A stretch of DNA of 64,000 nt, from contig JAJCXO010000018.1 of assembly GCA_029263395.1 (NCBI GenBank), positions 62,001-126,000 on the forward strand, written 5' to 3'. This document shows, piece by piece, positions 8,710 through 17,432 of this stretch. Position numbers and translations under genes: made by a program. Origin of the DNA: Acidobacteriota bacterium (lineage in GTDB: Bacteria; Acidobacteriota; Thermoanaerobaculia; Multivoradales; J023). Each line of letters starts with the position of its first letter. The first letter of the stretch is position 1. The notes beneath the pieces are model-generated. The model was given only the letters and a program-made list of their open reading frames with translations. It ran no database searches and was not told the DNA's origin.

Positions 8710-9684
8710 TCATTGTGCAGGACTGTTATCGACGCTCAGTCCGGCACTCGCCCCTTCGCTCGCCAACGCAGCAAACACCGCCTGCCCGCCGGCGGTGGCA
8801 GCAGCCAACAGCGGCGATCGGCGGGTTGCCAACGCTTTGACCGGCTTGGCGGCCCGCGGCAAGCTCACCGCACACAGGTAGGGTGGTCCCTGAGGATTCG
8901 AGGTCACATCGCGAAGATGCGCTACGTCGCCATCGTAGGCACGACCTTGTCCCAAGTAGAGTTCCCCCAGTTTCGGCGACCACGGCGAGATCCGCTGAGC
9001 GATAGTGCGTTCGAGCCAAGATAGTTGCCCCTTGACTTGACCCTCCGGTCGAGAGAGCAAGGTCAACACATGGGTGCAGTTGTTGTCCAGCGCCGCACGA
9101 AACGGAATCGGCTCGAAGATCAACGCGTCAAGGTAACGCTGGCCGTCGACCTCGATCGGAGGTCCGGCCACCCACGGAACGTTGGAGCTGGCGCGCAGAG
9201 CATCAAAGAGTTGCTCACGATCACGAAAGTGCCGAAAAACGTGGGCACGCAACCCATCGAGGGAAGAGGCCACAATTTCGAGCGGCACCGTCGACTCGAG
9301 AATAGCCTGCCAGTTGAGCACCTTGCGCCGCGTCATGACGTCGTCGAGCAAATAGGTCAGCGACATGATCGGTCGTCGCGTCACGGCGCGGCGCAACGAC
9401 AAGAACTTGGCGTTGTTGATGTCCTCGTAATAAATCGGCGTGCCGTAAGCTGCTTGCCCGGCAACAAAAAAAGCCCCGTTCATCGCACCGGCCGAGGATC
9501 CGAAAACTACATCGAAGGCATTGCGTAAGCCGAGGGACTCGAGCGCCGTCACCATGCCGGCGGAGACCACCCCCCGCATACCGCCGCCTTCGATCGCCAG
9601 GCCCAACCGGGCATCGTCGCGACGGGCGCCGGGTCGGCTGCCTTCTTTGCCACGTTGCAGCAGTAGCTCGAGGACCGGATGCAG
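8710..9684 (-). CDS. Patatin-like phospholipase
   Basis: Ser-Asp dyad lipid acyl hydrolase. Motifs: oxyanion loop EGGGMRG, nucleophile elbow GSSAG (Ser64 in this numbering) and a catalytic Asp likely in RYLDALIFEP (DA where DG is usual). The first ordinary start in frame is TTG at 9606, but translating upstream gives ALHPVLELLL then GSRPGARRDD, the normal N-terminus of this family. No ATG, GTG or TTG lies between the upstream in-frame stop (9730-9732) and 9606. A CTG at 9684 has GGAG six bases upstream and sits 13 bases past the pstB stop, so a CTG start is proposed (324 residues). It is the last gene of the pst operon; its link to phosphate uptake may be phospholipid turnover. Confidence 0.85.
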   Translation of the reverse strand: MHPVLELLLQRGKEGSRPGARRDDARLGLAIEGGGMRGVVSAGMVTALESLGLRNAFDVVFGSSAGAMNGAFFVAGQAAYGTPIYYEDINNAKFLSLRRAVTRRPIMSLTYLLDDVMTRRKVLNWQAILESTVPLEIVASSLDGLRAHVFRHFRDREQLFDALRASSNVPWVAGPPIEVDGQRYLDALIFEPIPFRAALDNNCTHVLTLLSRPEGQVKGQLSWLERTIAQRISPWSPKLGELYLGQGRAYDGDVAHLRDVTSNPQGPPYLCAVSLPRAAKPVKALATRRSPLLAAATAGGQAVFAALASEGASAGLSVDNSPAQ

Positions 9685-9697
9685 AGCTGGCTCCGAT

Positions 9698-10543
9698 CTA
9701 TCCGCGGCTGCCGCGGACGTAAGCCGCCGTCAATTCGTCTCGCGGACGATCGAACACCGCGTCGACCGGTCCTTCTTCGATCAGGCGCCCGGCGCCATCC
9801 CGCAACCAAAAGAAGGCAACACGGTCCGCGATGCGGCGGGCTTGCGCTAAGTTGTGGGTCACGATGACGACAGTATATCGGCCCCGTAGGCTGGCGATGA
9901 GATCTTCCACCACGCCGCTCGAGATCGGGTCGAGGGCGCTGCAAGGCTCGTCGAGCAGGATGACTTCGGGCTCCAGAGCAAGGGCCCGCGCCAAACACAG
10001 GCGCTGTTGTTGGCCGCCGGATAATGTCAGGGCGGAACGATCGAGGCGGTCCTGCACTTCTGGCCACAGTCCAACCTCGGTCAGCGTCCGCTCGACGATG
10101 GCGTCGAGTTCGGACCGCTGACGTACCCCATGTTCTTTCAGGGGTAACTCGAGATTACGCCGGATCGACAGCGGAAAGGGGTTGGGCTTTTGGAAGATCA
10201 TCCCGACGCGGCGACGCAAGGCAACCACGTCGGTTGCGGGATCGAGTACGTCGGTTTTGCCGATGCGGATCTCCCCTGCCACCCGGCAGTTCGGCAGCAA
10301 ATCACTGAGTCGATTGAGGCTGGAGAGGAAGCTGGACTTGCCACAGCCCGAGGGGCCAATCAAAGCGGTGATCTGATGCCGCGGCACGTCGAGGGAGACG
10401 TCGAGCAACGCGGGTTTGCGACCGTAGGAGAGGCTGAGCGATCGGGTCCTGATTTCGATCGGTTGGATCTCCACCGGTTGCGGTGCCGCATGAGCTTCCT
10501 CGGCAACCGATCGCAGAGCCGGTAGTGACGTGGTAGCTGTCAT
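9698..10543 (-). CDS. pstB: Phosphate ABC transporter ATP-binding protein
   Basis: ATPase of the PstSCAB phosphate importer. It shows Walker A GPSGCGKS (residues 63-70), the Q-loop region FQKPNPFP typical of PstB, signature LSGGQQQR, Walker B LLDEP followed by CSALDP, and the switch His in VTHNLAQA. The frame is open to 10582, but the ATG at 10543 overlaps the pstA stop as ATGA, which is the operon style here, so that start is chosen (281 residues). The C-terminus matches PstB (GPVDAVFDRPRD). Confidence 0.95.
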   Translation of the reverse strand: MTATTSLPALRSVAEEAHAAPQPVEIQPIEIRTRSLSLSYGRKPALLDVSLDVPRHQITALIGPSGCGKSSFLSSLNRLSDLLPNCRVAGEIRIGKTDVLDPATDVVALRRRVGMIFQKPNPFPLSIRRNLELPLKEHGVRQRSELDAIVERTLTEVGLWPEVQDRLDRSALTLSGGQQQRLCLARALALEPEVILLDEPCSALDPISSGVVEDLIASLRGRYTVVIVTHNLAQARRIADRVAFFWLRDGAGRLIEEGPVDAVFDRPRDELTAAYVRGSRG

Positions 10544-11463
10544 GACAGAAGATGCTGAGCGTGCAGCCGCCCGCCGAGCCACGAAGCGGTCGAGTTGGTG
10601 ATGATGAGAATCATCACCAGTACCAACGCGGTAGCGTAAGCGTTGAGCTCGCCGCCTGGGATGTTGATCGCCAGGTCATAAATGTGAATCGACAGCGCAC
10701 GCCCGGAATCGAACACCGACTCGGGTCGACGGTCGACGTAACCGCTGGTGAAGATCAACGCAGCGGTTTCGGCGATAGCACGACCAAAACCCAACACCAC
10801 CCCCGCCACCAGGCCAGGAGTCGCCGCTGGCAGCAACAAGCGGGTGAGGATAGTCAATCGTCCGAGGCCTAGGGCGGCACCGCCGAGGCGGTATTCCGTC
10901 GGTACCGCACGCAGGCCCTCTTCGGTCGAGCGAATCAGGATCGGCAGCACCATGCAGGCCAGAGTCAGTCCGCCCGATAAGATCGAGAAGCCCAGCCCCA
11001 GGTAGACGCAAAAGAAGGCATTGCCGAACAGTCCGAAGACTATCGACGGCACTCCCGCCAACACGTCCAGGCTACGCCGCACCAGGCGTCCACTGAGTGT
11101 CTCCGAACTCGTATTCTCAGCCAACAGCACCGCCGTGCCGAGCCCTATCGGCAACGCAACCCCCAAGGCGATCATCAAGATCCAAGCAGTCGACTGGACA
11201 ATAGGTCCGATGCCGCCGGCCCGGCCGGCGTTGGAGGGCGGATCGACCAAGAAGGCCCACGACAGCTGGCCGGCGCCATGGCGTACCAGGTCGGAGAGCA
11301 GCCAGAGAAACACTGCTGATACCGCTGCCGCGGTCATCCACACGATCACCGCCGCTAGGCGATCCGCGGATCGCCCGACGATGCCACGGCCGCTGGCCCT
11401 GGAACGACCGGCTGAAAGTGCCGCCCAGGCGATCGGCTCATCCAACAGCTTGTCTCCGATCAA
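10540..11463 (-). CDS. pstA: Phosphate ABC transporter permease
   Basis: Inner-membrane subunit of the phosphate importer with about six hydrophobic segments. The binding-protein-dependent transport signature is seen in the loop EEGLRAVPTEYRLGGAALGL (EAA motif) followed by TRLLLPAATPGLVAG. The N-terminal 30 residues are polar. Its start overlaps the end of pstC by 26 bases, and its stop overlaps the pstB ATG by 4. Length (307) is normal for PstA. Confidence 0.93.
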   Translation of the reverse strand: MIGDKLLDEPIAWAALSAGRSRASGRGIVGRSADRLAAVIVWMTAAAVSAVFLWLLSDLVRHGAGQLSWAFLVDPPSNAGRAGGIGPIVQSTAWILMIALGVALPIGLGTAVLLAENTSSETLSGRLVRRSLDVLAGVPSIVFGLFGNAFFCVYLGLGFSILSGGLTLACMVLPILIRSTEEGLRAVPTEYRLGGAALGLGRLTILTRLLLPAATPGLVAGVVLGFGRAIAETAALIFTSGYVDRRPESVFDSGRALSIHIYDLAINIPGGELNAYATALVLVMILIITNSTASWLGGRLHAQHLLS

Positions 11464-12301
11464 CTACCTCGGCGGCCAACACCAAAGCGCTGACCAACAG
11501 CAACAACACCAGGCCACTGACAAACAACGCTGAACGATGACCGTCCAAGGCGTATGCCATCTCGAGGGCGATGTTGGCGGTGAGGGTGCGCACCGGATCA
11601 AACAGGCTGTCGGGCACCGCCACCACATTACCGCACACCATCAACACCGCCATCGTCTCACCGAGTGCCCGACCGGTGGCGAGCAGCACGCCGGTGGCGA
11701 TGCCGGAGCTAGCAGCGGGCAGCGCCACACCTTGTAGCGTTGCCCAACGGCCGAGCCCCAGCGCTGCCGCGCCTTCGATGGTCCTCCGGGGCACGCTTTG
11801 CAGCGCCGCATCACTAGCGAGGGTGGTGGTCGGCAAGATCATCAGGGTGAGGATCAAAATACCTGCCAGCAGGCTGGCGCCAGGCGGTTCGAAGCGCGTG
11901 ATGATCGGTACCACTACGACCAAGCCCCAAAAGCCGTACACCACTGACGGAATACCAGCCAGCAGCTCGATCAGCCAGCGATAGACGCGGCCCACCCCAG
12001 GCGGCGCATACACCTGGCGAAAGATTGCCGACAACACCCCGAGCGGCGCCGCCAGTACAATCGCGCCAGCAGTGGTGAGTACGGTCCCAACAAGCATCGG
12101 AACCAGGTTGAAGGTGCCGTCCTCGACCCCAGCCGAGGGGTACCAGGAGGCATCGTTCAGGAAACGCCAAACGCCGATACTGCGCAGCGCCGGCCAAGCC
12201 TCGGCAATCACAAAAACTGTGATGAACACCACCAAGGCGCCGCTGACGAGGGCGCTGAGCCGCAGGCTCCAAGCCAGCAGCCAATCAGCTCGCCGGGACA
12301 A
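11438..12301 (-). CDS. pstC: Phosphate ABC transporter permease
   Basis: Second membrane subunit of the phosphate importer. It has the PstC pattern of an N-terminal TM, a periplasmic loop with WYPSAG, then the permease core with the EAA-like loop ALQSVPRRTIEGAAALGLGR and repeated TM helices. The longest frame starts at 12346 and would overlap pstS by 62 bases. The TTG at 12301 overlaps by only 17 and leaves a short basic start (SRRADWLLAW) before the first TM, as in other PstC, so it is preferred, though no clear ribosome site supports either. Confidence 0.92.
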   Translation of the reverse strand: MSRRADWLLAWSLRLSALVSGALVVFITVFVIAEAWPALRSIGVWRFLNDASWYPSAGVEDGTFNLVPMLVGTVLTTAGAIVLAAPLGVLSAIFRQVYAPPGVGRVYRWLIELLAGIPSVVYGFWGLVVVVPIITRFEPPGASLLAGILILTLMILPTTTLASDAALQSVPRRTIEGAAALGLGRWATLQGVALPAASSGIATGVLLATGRALGETMAVLMVCGNVVAVPDSLFDPVRTLTANIALEMAYALDGHRSALFVSGLVLLLLVSALVLAAEVVDRRQAVG

Positions 12302-13133
12302 ACGACAGCTCTCGAACCAAATCGTGAACCGCTGGCGAGCGCGCATAATCGATGAAGCGCTGGGTCAGCGTCGACGGTTCGCCTTGGATCACCAAGGTGA
12401 GAGGCCTGGCGAGCGGGAAGTTACCCTCGCTGAGGGTTGCGGTGCTGGCGGCAATCCCCGACATCGGCAGTAGCTTGATCGCCACACCCCGCGCTGCGGC
12501 ATGTTCGGCAGCGCCGATCGAAACATAACCGATCGCCCCCGGATTCCCGGCCACCGTCTTGATCCCCTGCTCGTTGTCGCCAATCACCACCGACGCTTTG
12601 ACATCCCGGTTGTCGAGCGCAAAATGTTTCAAGAAGAGCTCCAACGTCGAACGTCCTTCAGCTTTGTTCACCACGGTGATTCGCCGGTCTTCGCCACCTA
12701 ACGAATCCCAATGGGTGAGCCGGCCGGTGAACATATCAACCACTTGCGGATCGCTGAGCTCGGTGATCGGATTGTCACGATGGATGATCACGCAGATACC
12801 GTCGCGAGCAATAGTGAAGCCGGTCAAATCGTCTTCGGCGGCTCCCAATGCCCGCGACGCCATACCTATATCCGCCAAGCCGTTACGAGCGTCGGCGATG
12901 CCGCGGGACGAACCTCCGGTTTGGACGTCGACCCGGACCCCGGCGTCGGCTTCGAAGCGCTTGCCAATTTCGGCAACCAACGGCGCCACCGTACTCGAGC
13001 CGGTGATCACCAGTCGCTCAGACTGGCGATCCGTCGCCGACGAGTCGGCACCGGCTACACCACAGCCAGAGATCACCATTCCGCCCACCAGCAGCGCCAA
13101 GGACAACGATCCTACGATCAGCGATGACTTCAA
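12285..13133 (-). CDS. pstS: Phosphate-binding lipoprotein
   Basis: Periplasmic phosphate-binding protein feeding PstCAB. The TTG at 13133 is preferred because AGGAG sits 9 bases upstream and the product then opens with a lipoprotein signal (KSSLIVGSLSLALLVGG) and lipobox ISGC. Substrate motifs include ITGSSTVAPL, TGGSSRGIADARNG and the NKAEGRSTLELF region, typical of the Ser/Thr/Asp/Arg phosphate site. The mature length (about 255 residues) fits the short PstS group. It is first of the transporter genes and 32 bases after arsR. Confidence 0.94.
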   Translation of the reverse strand: MKSSLIVGSLSLALLVGGMVISGCGVAGADSSATDRQSERLVITGSSTVAPLVAEIGKRFEADAGVRVDVQTGGSSRGIADARNGLADIGMASRALGAAEDDLTGFTIARDGICVIIHRDNPITELSDPQVVDMFTGRLTHWDSLGGEDRRITVVNKAEGRSTLELFLKHFALDNRDVKASVVIGDNEQGIKTVAGNPGAIGYVSIGAAEHAAARGVAIKLLPMSGIAASTATLSEGNFPLARPLTLVIQGEPSTLTQRFIDYARSPAVHDLVRELSFVPAS

Positions 13134-13165
13134 AACCCTCAGCTCCTGTAACGATCCATCATGGA

Positions 13166-13531
13166 TCATCCCGCGTTCTTGAATGACAGCTGGCAACACC
13201 CGAGATCGAGCGAACGTTCCGCCATCGCCCCTTCGACTCCCTCGGCCAGGGCGTAAACAACGGCCTTACCGTCACGCCGCGCTTCCAGCAGTCCCATGTC
13301 ACGCAACACGCGCAGGTGATGCGACAGCAAGCTCTGCTCGACCTCGAGCTCCTCGCCGAGCTCGCCGACCCGTTTTGGGCCAGCCATCAATGACTCCATG
13401 ACCGCCAGGCGGGTGGTATCGGCGAGTGCCTTGAGTTTCGAGACGCAGGCGGTGGGCTCTTCAGATGGGCTCAACTTGGGATGTTCCAGTCTGGTTGGCT
13501 TGAATGTCGGTTCATATGAGCGCGACTTCAT
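13166..13531 (-). CDS. ArsR/SmtB-family transcriptional regulator
   Basis: A winged helix-turn-helix protein of 121 residues. The core runs from KALADTTRLAVMESLMAG through recognition helix EVEQSLLSHHLRVLRDMGLL and wing ARRDGKAVVYALA. The C-terminus has an adjacent Cys pair (LGCCQLSF) that might sense metal(loid)s or redox, but the classical ELCVCDL motif on the helix is absent (KRVGELGEELEV). It precedes pstS by 32 bases, so it probably controls the phosphate operon and itself. Two CATATGAA copies 16 bases apart overlap its start. Other ArsR-pst pairings are linked to arsenic/phosphate cross-control; the ligand here is unknown. Confidence 0.88.
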   Translation of the reverse strand: MKSRSYEPTFKPTRLEHPKLSPSEEPTACVSKLKALADTTRLAVMESLMAGPKRVGELGEELEVEQSLLSHHLRVLRDMGLLEARRDGKAVVYALAEGVEGAMAERSLDLGCCQLSFKNAG

Positions 13532-13534
13532 ATG
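13511..13534. promoter_or_regulatory. Candidate operator at arsR start
   Basis: TTCATATG occurs at 13511-13518 and 13527-13534 on the plus strand, a 16-base direct repeat of a partly palindromic word spanning the arsR start codon. The spacing suits a dimeric winged-helix repressor on one DNA face. This is inference from pattern only. Confidence 0.35.
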
Positions 13535-13618
13535 TTACGGCACTTGGGCGCCATTGGTTTGCACCTCCCTGCTGGATCTTCGAACAATCTTCAAACCTTC
13601 TCTGGCTGAACTCCGTAA

Positions 13619-13652
13619 TACATCCGTGACGGATACAATCGTTACAGATGTA
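13619..13652. promoter_or_regulatory. Nested palindromes upstream of arsR operon
   Basis: ATCCGTGACGGAT at 13622-13634 is a perfect odd-centred palindrome. Around it TACATC (13619-13624) and GATGTA (13647-13652) are inverted. It lies about 90-120 bases upstream of arsR and could be the promoter-proximal operator of the phosphate operon. Confidence 0.35.
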
Positions 13653-13690
13653 GAAGGCTCGCTGTCGGCGATCACTGTCTCTAATCAATT

Positions 13691-13900
13691 AGATCCCACA
13701 CAAGAAACTACGTCGAGATCTCGGTCGGCCTTGTGGGCTGCGCCGCTGCTCCAGAACTCGCCGGATCTGTTGCGAGAAGCCTGAGTCATATTGGTGCCAT
13801 CGGATACGAGATGCGAGCAGGTGCGAAGCTCAAACATGCTCGCTGCTGCTCGCTCCACAAGACCTCTCTCACCGATCCGAGAATGGCAAAATGGGACGGG
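13691..13900 (+). repeat. Dispersed ~210-bp repeat, copy 1
   Basis: This segment matches 20733-20940 in the same orientation over nearly its whole length, at roughly three-quarters identity by eye, including TCGGTCGGCCTTGTGGGCTG and GAGCAGGTGCGAAGCTCAAA. No gene is supported in it. The rest of the 13532-13935 gap holds the palindromes upstream of arsR. Confidence 0.75.
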
Positions 13901-13935
13901 GTCCAATTAGACACGTCCAGCAGAACAGGACTCCC

Positions 13936-14280
13936 ATGGATCGTCAAAGCTCCAAACCGCTGACCCCGGCAGTGCTGCATACGTTGCTTGCCCTAGCCAA
14001 TGGCCCGCTGCACGGCTACGCCATCTCGCAGGAGGTGGAACGTGCGACGGATGGGCAAGTCCGCATGGGCCCCGGAACGCTCTACGGAACGCTGCAACGA
14101 ATGCAAGCTGCCGAGCTCGTTCAACCGGTGTATTCGGAAGACGCCGGAACCAGTCCACACGCCGATCGTCGACGCACCTACACCATGACGACGGCCGGAC
14201 GCCAGGCCTTGGAGACCGAGGCTCGACGCCTTGAAAAAATCGTCGCCTTGGCTCGGACACGGGCTGTACTCGACCCATGA
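13936..14280 (+). CDS. PadR-family transcriptional regulator
   Basis: A 114-residue winged-helix repressor. The PadR pattern is clear: LTPAVLHTLLALANGPLHGY, then GPGTLYGTLQRMQAAELVQP (recognition helix and strand), then RRRTYTMTTAGRQAL as the wing, and a C-terminal dimerisation helix. The start ATG 13936 gives a standard N-terminus. The stop overlaps the next ATG as ATGA, so it is translationally coupled to the ADOP permease, the usual pairing in Acidobacteria, which it probably regulates. Confidence 0.93.
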   Translation: MDRQSSKPLTPAVLHTLLALANGPLHGYAISQEVERATDGQVRMGPGTLYGTLQRMQAAELVQPVYSEDAGTSPHADRRRTYTMTTAGRQALETEARRLEKIVALARTRAVLDP

Positions 14281-16982
14281 GGCACCCGGCAAGAACGATG
14301 CGCGAGCGCCTCTACAGGCTGTTGATCCAGGCCTATCCGGAGAGCTTCCTACTCCACCACGAGGACGATCTGGTGCAATGGTTTCAGCAGCATGTCGAAA
14401 CCACACAGCGCCGTGGTGGACTCATGGCGTGGATCCAATTCTGGTTCTTGATCCTCGAGGACTTGCTCCGGAGCGTTCCAGCTCAACATCTCCACAGCCC
14501 AGGCCCCATGACTCACCCACAGCGGATGACTGGCCCCGAGAAAGGTAGTGCACACAGCATGGACAGCCTCTTCCACAACACCCGACTCGCCCTCAGATCG
14601 TTTGTCCGAGCCCCGGCGTTTTTTGGCCTGGCGGTGGCGACCCTGGGCATCGGCATCGGTTTCGCCACCACCCTGTTCACGGTGATCGACGGAGTCTTGC
14701 TGGCACCGCTGCCTTACGCCAACTCTGAACGGATCGTCAAAGTAGGTGCTGGCCTGACCGAGGCCTCGGGCCGAATTTACGCCTTGTCTGCGCCGGAGGC
14801 GGTGGACTTGCAAGCGCGCAGCCACTCCTTCGAAGCACTCGCAGTTTCGCTACCCTTCGGCACCACCGTCCGCGGCGACGGCGAGCCCGAGATCTTCTCT
14901 GGGGCGATCATTTCAGCCGACTTCTTCGAAGTGCTCGGCGTGCAGCCACAGCTCGGCCGCGCCTTCACCGAGTCCGAGGACGTACCCGGCGCCGAGCCGG
15001 TGGTCATCTTGAGCCACGATGTATGGCAGCAACGATGGGGCGGCAACGCTGCGATGATCGGCGAGACGATCACGCTGGGCCGCTCAGCCTTCACCGTCGT
15101 TGGAATCATGCCCGCCGACTTCTATCCACCGGAAGCCATGGGGCAACATGGCGCCAAGCTTTGGATCCCCTTCTCATTTGTCGGCGAAGAAGCCCGCAGC
15201 GACCGTAAGGACCACTTCCTGCACGCCATCGCACGCCTACGCCCCGGTGTTTCACCCGTGATCGCCCAAGCTGAAGTTGTCGCGCTCGGTGCTCAACTCG
15301 CCGACGAGTTTCCCGAAGCCGGTGATCCCCACTTCGGCCTGTTTTCCCTCCACCAAGAGACCGTAGGAGGGATCGGCAAGACGTTGATTCCACTCTTTGG
15401 CGCGGTTGGCCTGTTGCTCTTGATCGCGTGTGCCAACGTCGCCAGCCTGCTGTTGATCCGGGCCGGAAGCCGTGGCCGCGAAATGGCGTTGCGTACCGCC
15501 ATCGGCGCCAACCGCGGTCACATCACCCGTCAACTCTTGACCGAAAGCAGCCTCCTGGGCATGGTTGGCGGTGGCCTCGGTATCGCGATCGCGTTGGCTG
15601 GCGTTCGTCTCTTCGTCGCCTTCAGTCCGCAGGACATTCCTCGTCTGGCGGAAGTCAGCGTCGATGGTCGCGTGCTGGCCTTTGCGCTTGCCATCTCTGG
15701 CCTGACCAGTCTGTTGTTCGGCTGGCTCCCAGCGCTGCGCGGCTCTCGGGCTGATCTTGTCTCCCGCCTGAAGGAAGGTGCCAGAGGAACCGGCGGCACC
15801 GCCGGTCAAGAACGGTTGCGCAACACTTTGGTGGTGGCCGAGACCTCGGTCGCTTTTGTGCTGGTGGTGGGCGCCGGCTTGTTGATCAGCAGCTTCTTAC
15901 GCCTACAGCGAGTGGAGATGGGATTTGATCCCGAAAACGTTCAGATCCTCGGTGTCGCCTATCCGGGAGCCGAGTCTCCCGAAGACATCTCGAGCTTCTA
16001 CCGGGACGTGACGGGTCGGGTCGCCTCCTTGCCTGGAGTGACCGCGGTCGGCGTCACCGCCAATCTGCCGCTCTCCGGCAACTATGCCATGCGCAGCATC
16101 GAGGCGGTCGAGGGTCGACCAGACTTTGTCAACGAAGACGGTGTCTATTACCAACACGTCTCCCCCGACTTTTTTCCAGCCCTGGGAATCCCACTGCTGC
16201 GGGGTCGAGTCTTCGATCGGTCGGATCAGCCCGAGACACCGCCGGTGGCTGTGGTCAACGAAGCCATGGCCAGTCTGCTGTTCGGGGAAGACAACCCGCT
16301 TGGCCGTCGTTTCCAGGCATCTGACGGTACCAAAACAACCTGGTTCGAAGTCATCGGCCTCGTCGAGGATGTGCGCACGCTGCGGCTGTCACGCGCCGGC
16401 ATGCCGGAGATGTACCTGTCGTTTGACCAGGCTCCTCACGGTCGGCACATGGACATCGTAGTGCGCACCGCGGCCTTCGATCCTGACATCTTGCCGGCGA
16501 TGCGAGCCGAACTTCACAACATCCGTCCCGACTTCCCGGTCAGGCGTTCCGTACGGATGGAGGACTTCGTCGCCGACTCGATCGCCTCGCCGCGTTTTTA
16601 CACCTTGGTACTCGGCAGCTTCGCTGGCGTCGCACTGCTGCTGGCACTGGTTGGAATTTACGGCACCTTGGCTTACGCGGTAGCGCAGCGAACCCATGAG
16701 TTTGGAGTCCGGATGGCCCTCGGTGCCACCGAATCGTCCGTCCTCGCCATGGTGCTCAAGCGCGGCATGGCACTGGTGACGTTGGGTGTTGCGCTCGGTC
16801 TCGGGGGTGCTCTGCTGTCGACACGAGCTCTGGAGTCCCTGGTCTTCGGCATCACCCCAACAGACGCCACCACCATGGCCCTGGGGATAGCAACGGTGCT
16901 CGTCGCAGCGCTGTTGGCGAGTTGGATCCCCGCCTGGCGTGCCACCAAGCTCGACCCGATCGAGACGTTGCGCAACGAATAA
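14277..16982 (+). CDS. ADOP-family duplicated ABC transporter permease
   Basis: A 901-residue permease of the acidobacterial duplicated orphan permease type. About 85 N-terminal residues (YRLLIQAYPESFLLHHEDDL) form the soluble ADOP leader. Then follow a first TM, a MacB-like periplasmic core, an FtsX domain of three TMs (LLLLIACANVASLLLIRAG, MALRTAIGANRGHITRQL), a second periplasmic core, and a second FtsX domain (FGVRMALGATESSVLAMVL). It ends WRATKLDPIETLRNE. No ATPase partner is encoded nearby, as is usual for this family. The substrate is unknown; MacB relatives export peptides or act mechanically on the envelope. It overlaps padR by 4 bases. Confidence 0.93.
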   Translation: MRHPARTMRERLYRLLIQAYPESFLLHHEDDLVQWFQQHVETTQRRGGLMAWIQFWFLILEDLLRSVPAQHLHSPGPMTHPQRMTGPEKGSAHSMDSLFHNTRLALRSFVRAPAFFGLAVATLGIGIGFATTLFTVIDGVLLAPLPYANSERIVKVGAGLTEASGRIYALSAPEAVDLQARSHSFEALAVSLPFGTTVRGDGEPEIFSGAIISADFFEVLGVQPQLGRAFTESEDVPGAEPVVILSHDVWQQRWGGNAAMIGETITLGRSAFTVVGIMPADFYPPEAMGQHGAKLWIPFSFVGEEARSDRKDHFLHAIARLRPGVSPVIAQAEVVALGAQLADEFPEAGDPHFGLFSLHQETVGGIGKTLIPLFGAVGLLLLIACANVASLLLIRAGSRGREMALRTAIGANRGHITRQLLTESSLLGMVGGGLGIAIALAGVRLFVAFSPQDIPRLAEVSVDGRVLAFALAISGLTSLLFGWLPALRGSRADLVSRLKEGARGTGGTAGQERLRNTLVVAETSVAFVLVVGAGLLISSFLRLQRVEMGFDPENVQILGVAYPGAESPEDISSFYRDVTGRVASLPGVTAVGVTANLPLSGNYAMRSIEAVEGRPDFVNEDGVYYQHVSPDFFPALGIPLLRGRVFDRSDQPETPPVAVVNEAMASLLFGEDNPLGRRFQASDGTKTTWFEVIGLVEDVRTLRLSRAGMPEMYLSFDQAPHGRHMDIVVRTAAFDPDILPAMRAELHNIRPDFPVRRSVRMEDFVADSIASPRFYTLVLGSFAGVALLLALVGIYGTLAYAVAQRTHEFGVRMALGATESSVLAMVLKRGMALVTLGVALGLGGALLSTRALESLVFGITPTDATTMALGIATVLVAALLASWIPAWRATKLDPIETLRNE

Positions 16983-17108
16983 CTGCCAGAAAACGATCCA
17001 GGAACTTAACCCTCGCAGGCTTTGGCAGAGTTGAGGGCCATGCTCTCTCTATCGGCGAGAACGAGCTGCGAGACGTTAATGGTAAACTGTTGACGGAGGA
17101 TTTGTGTG

Positions 17109-17432
17109 ATGCAGCTTGCGGACACTCTGCTTCAGAAGATTGTCGGACGTATGCTCGAGGTTGGCCAGCCCGACCGAATCATCCTCTTTGGTTCGGCGGC
17201 GAAGGGGCAGATGACCCGAGACAGCGACATCGATTTACTGGTGCTCGAAGCCGCGCCAAAGCAGCCGCGACAGAAGAGTGTGAGGCTGCGAAACGCACTC
17301 CGCGGTTTGGGTTACCCGTTCGATGTCATGGTCATGGCTACCGAGCGGTTCGAAGAGACAAAGGAGATCATCGGTGGCTTAGCCTACCCGGCACACAAAT
17401 ATGGGCGAGTGATCTATGAAGCCTCCGGATGA
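17109..17432 (+). CDS. MNT-type nucleotidyltransferase (antitoxin-like)
   Basis: Minimal nucleotidyltransferase of 107 residues with the complete active site: GS at 28-29, D40 and D42 in DSDIDLLV, and a third acidic residue D72 in FDVMVM. In HEPN-MNT pairs such proteins neutralise the HEPN partner, by AMPylation in the MntA-HepT case. GGAGGA (17095-17100) lies 8 bases before this ATG; the GTG at 17106 is too close to it. The 3' end overlaps the HEPN gene by 17 bases. A toxin-antitoxin role follows from family knowledge and was not shown here. Confidence 0.88.
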   Translation: MQLADTLLQKIVGRMLEVGQPDRIILFGSAAKGQMTRDSDIDLLVLEAAPKQPRQKSVRLRNALRGLGYPFDVMVMATERFEETKEIIGGLAYPAHKYGRVIYEASG

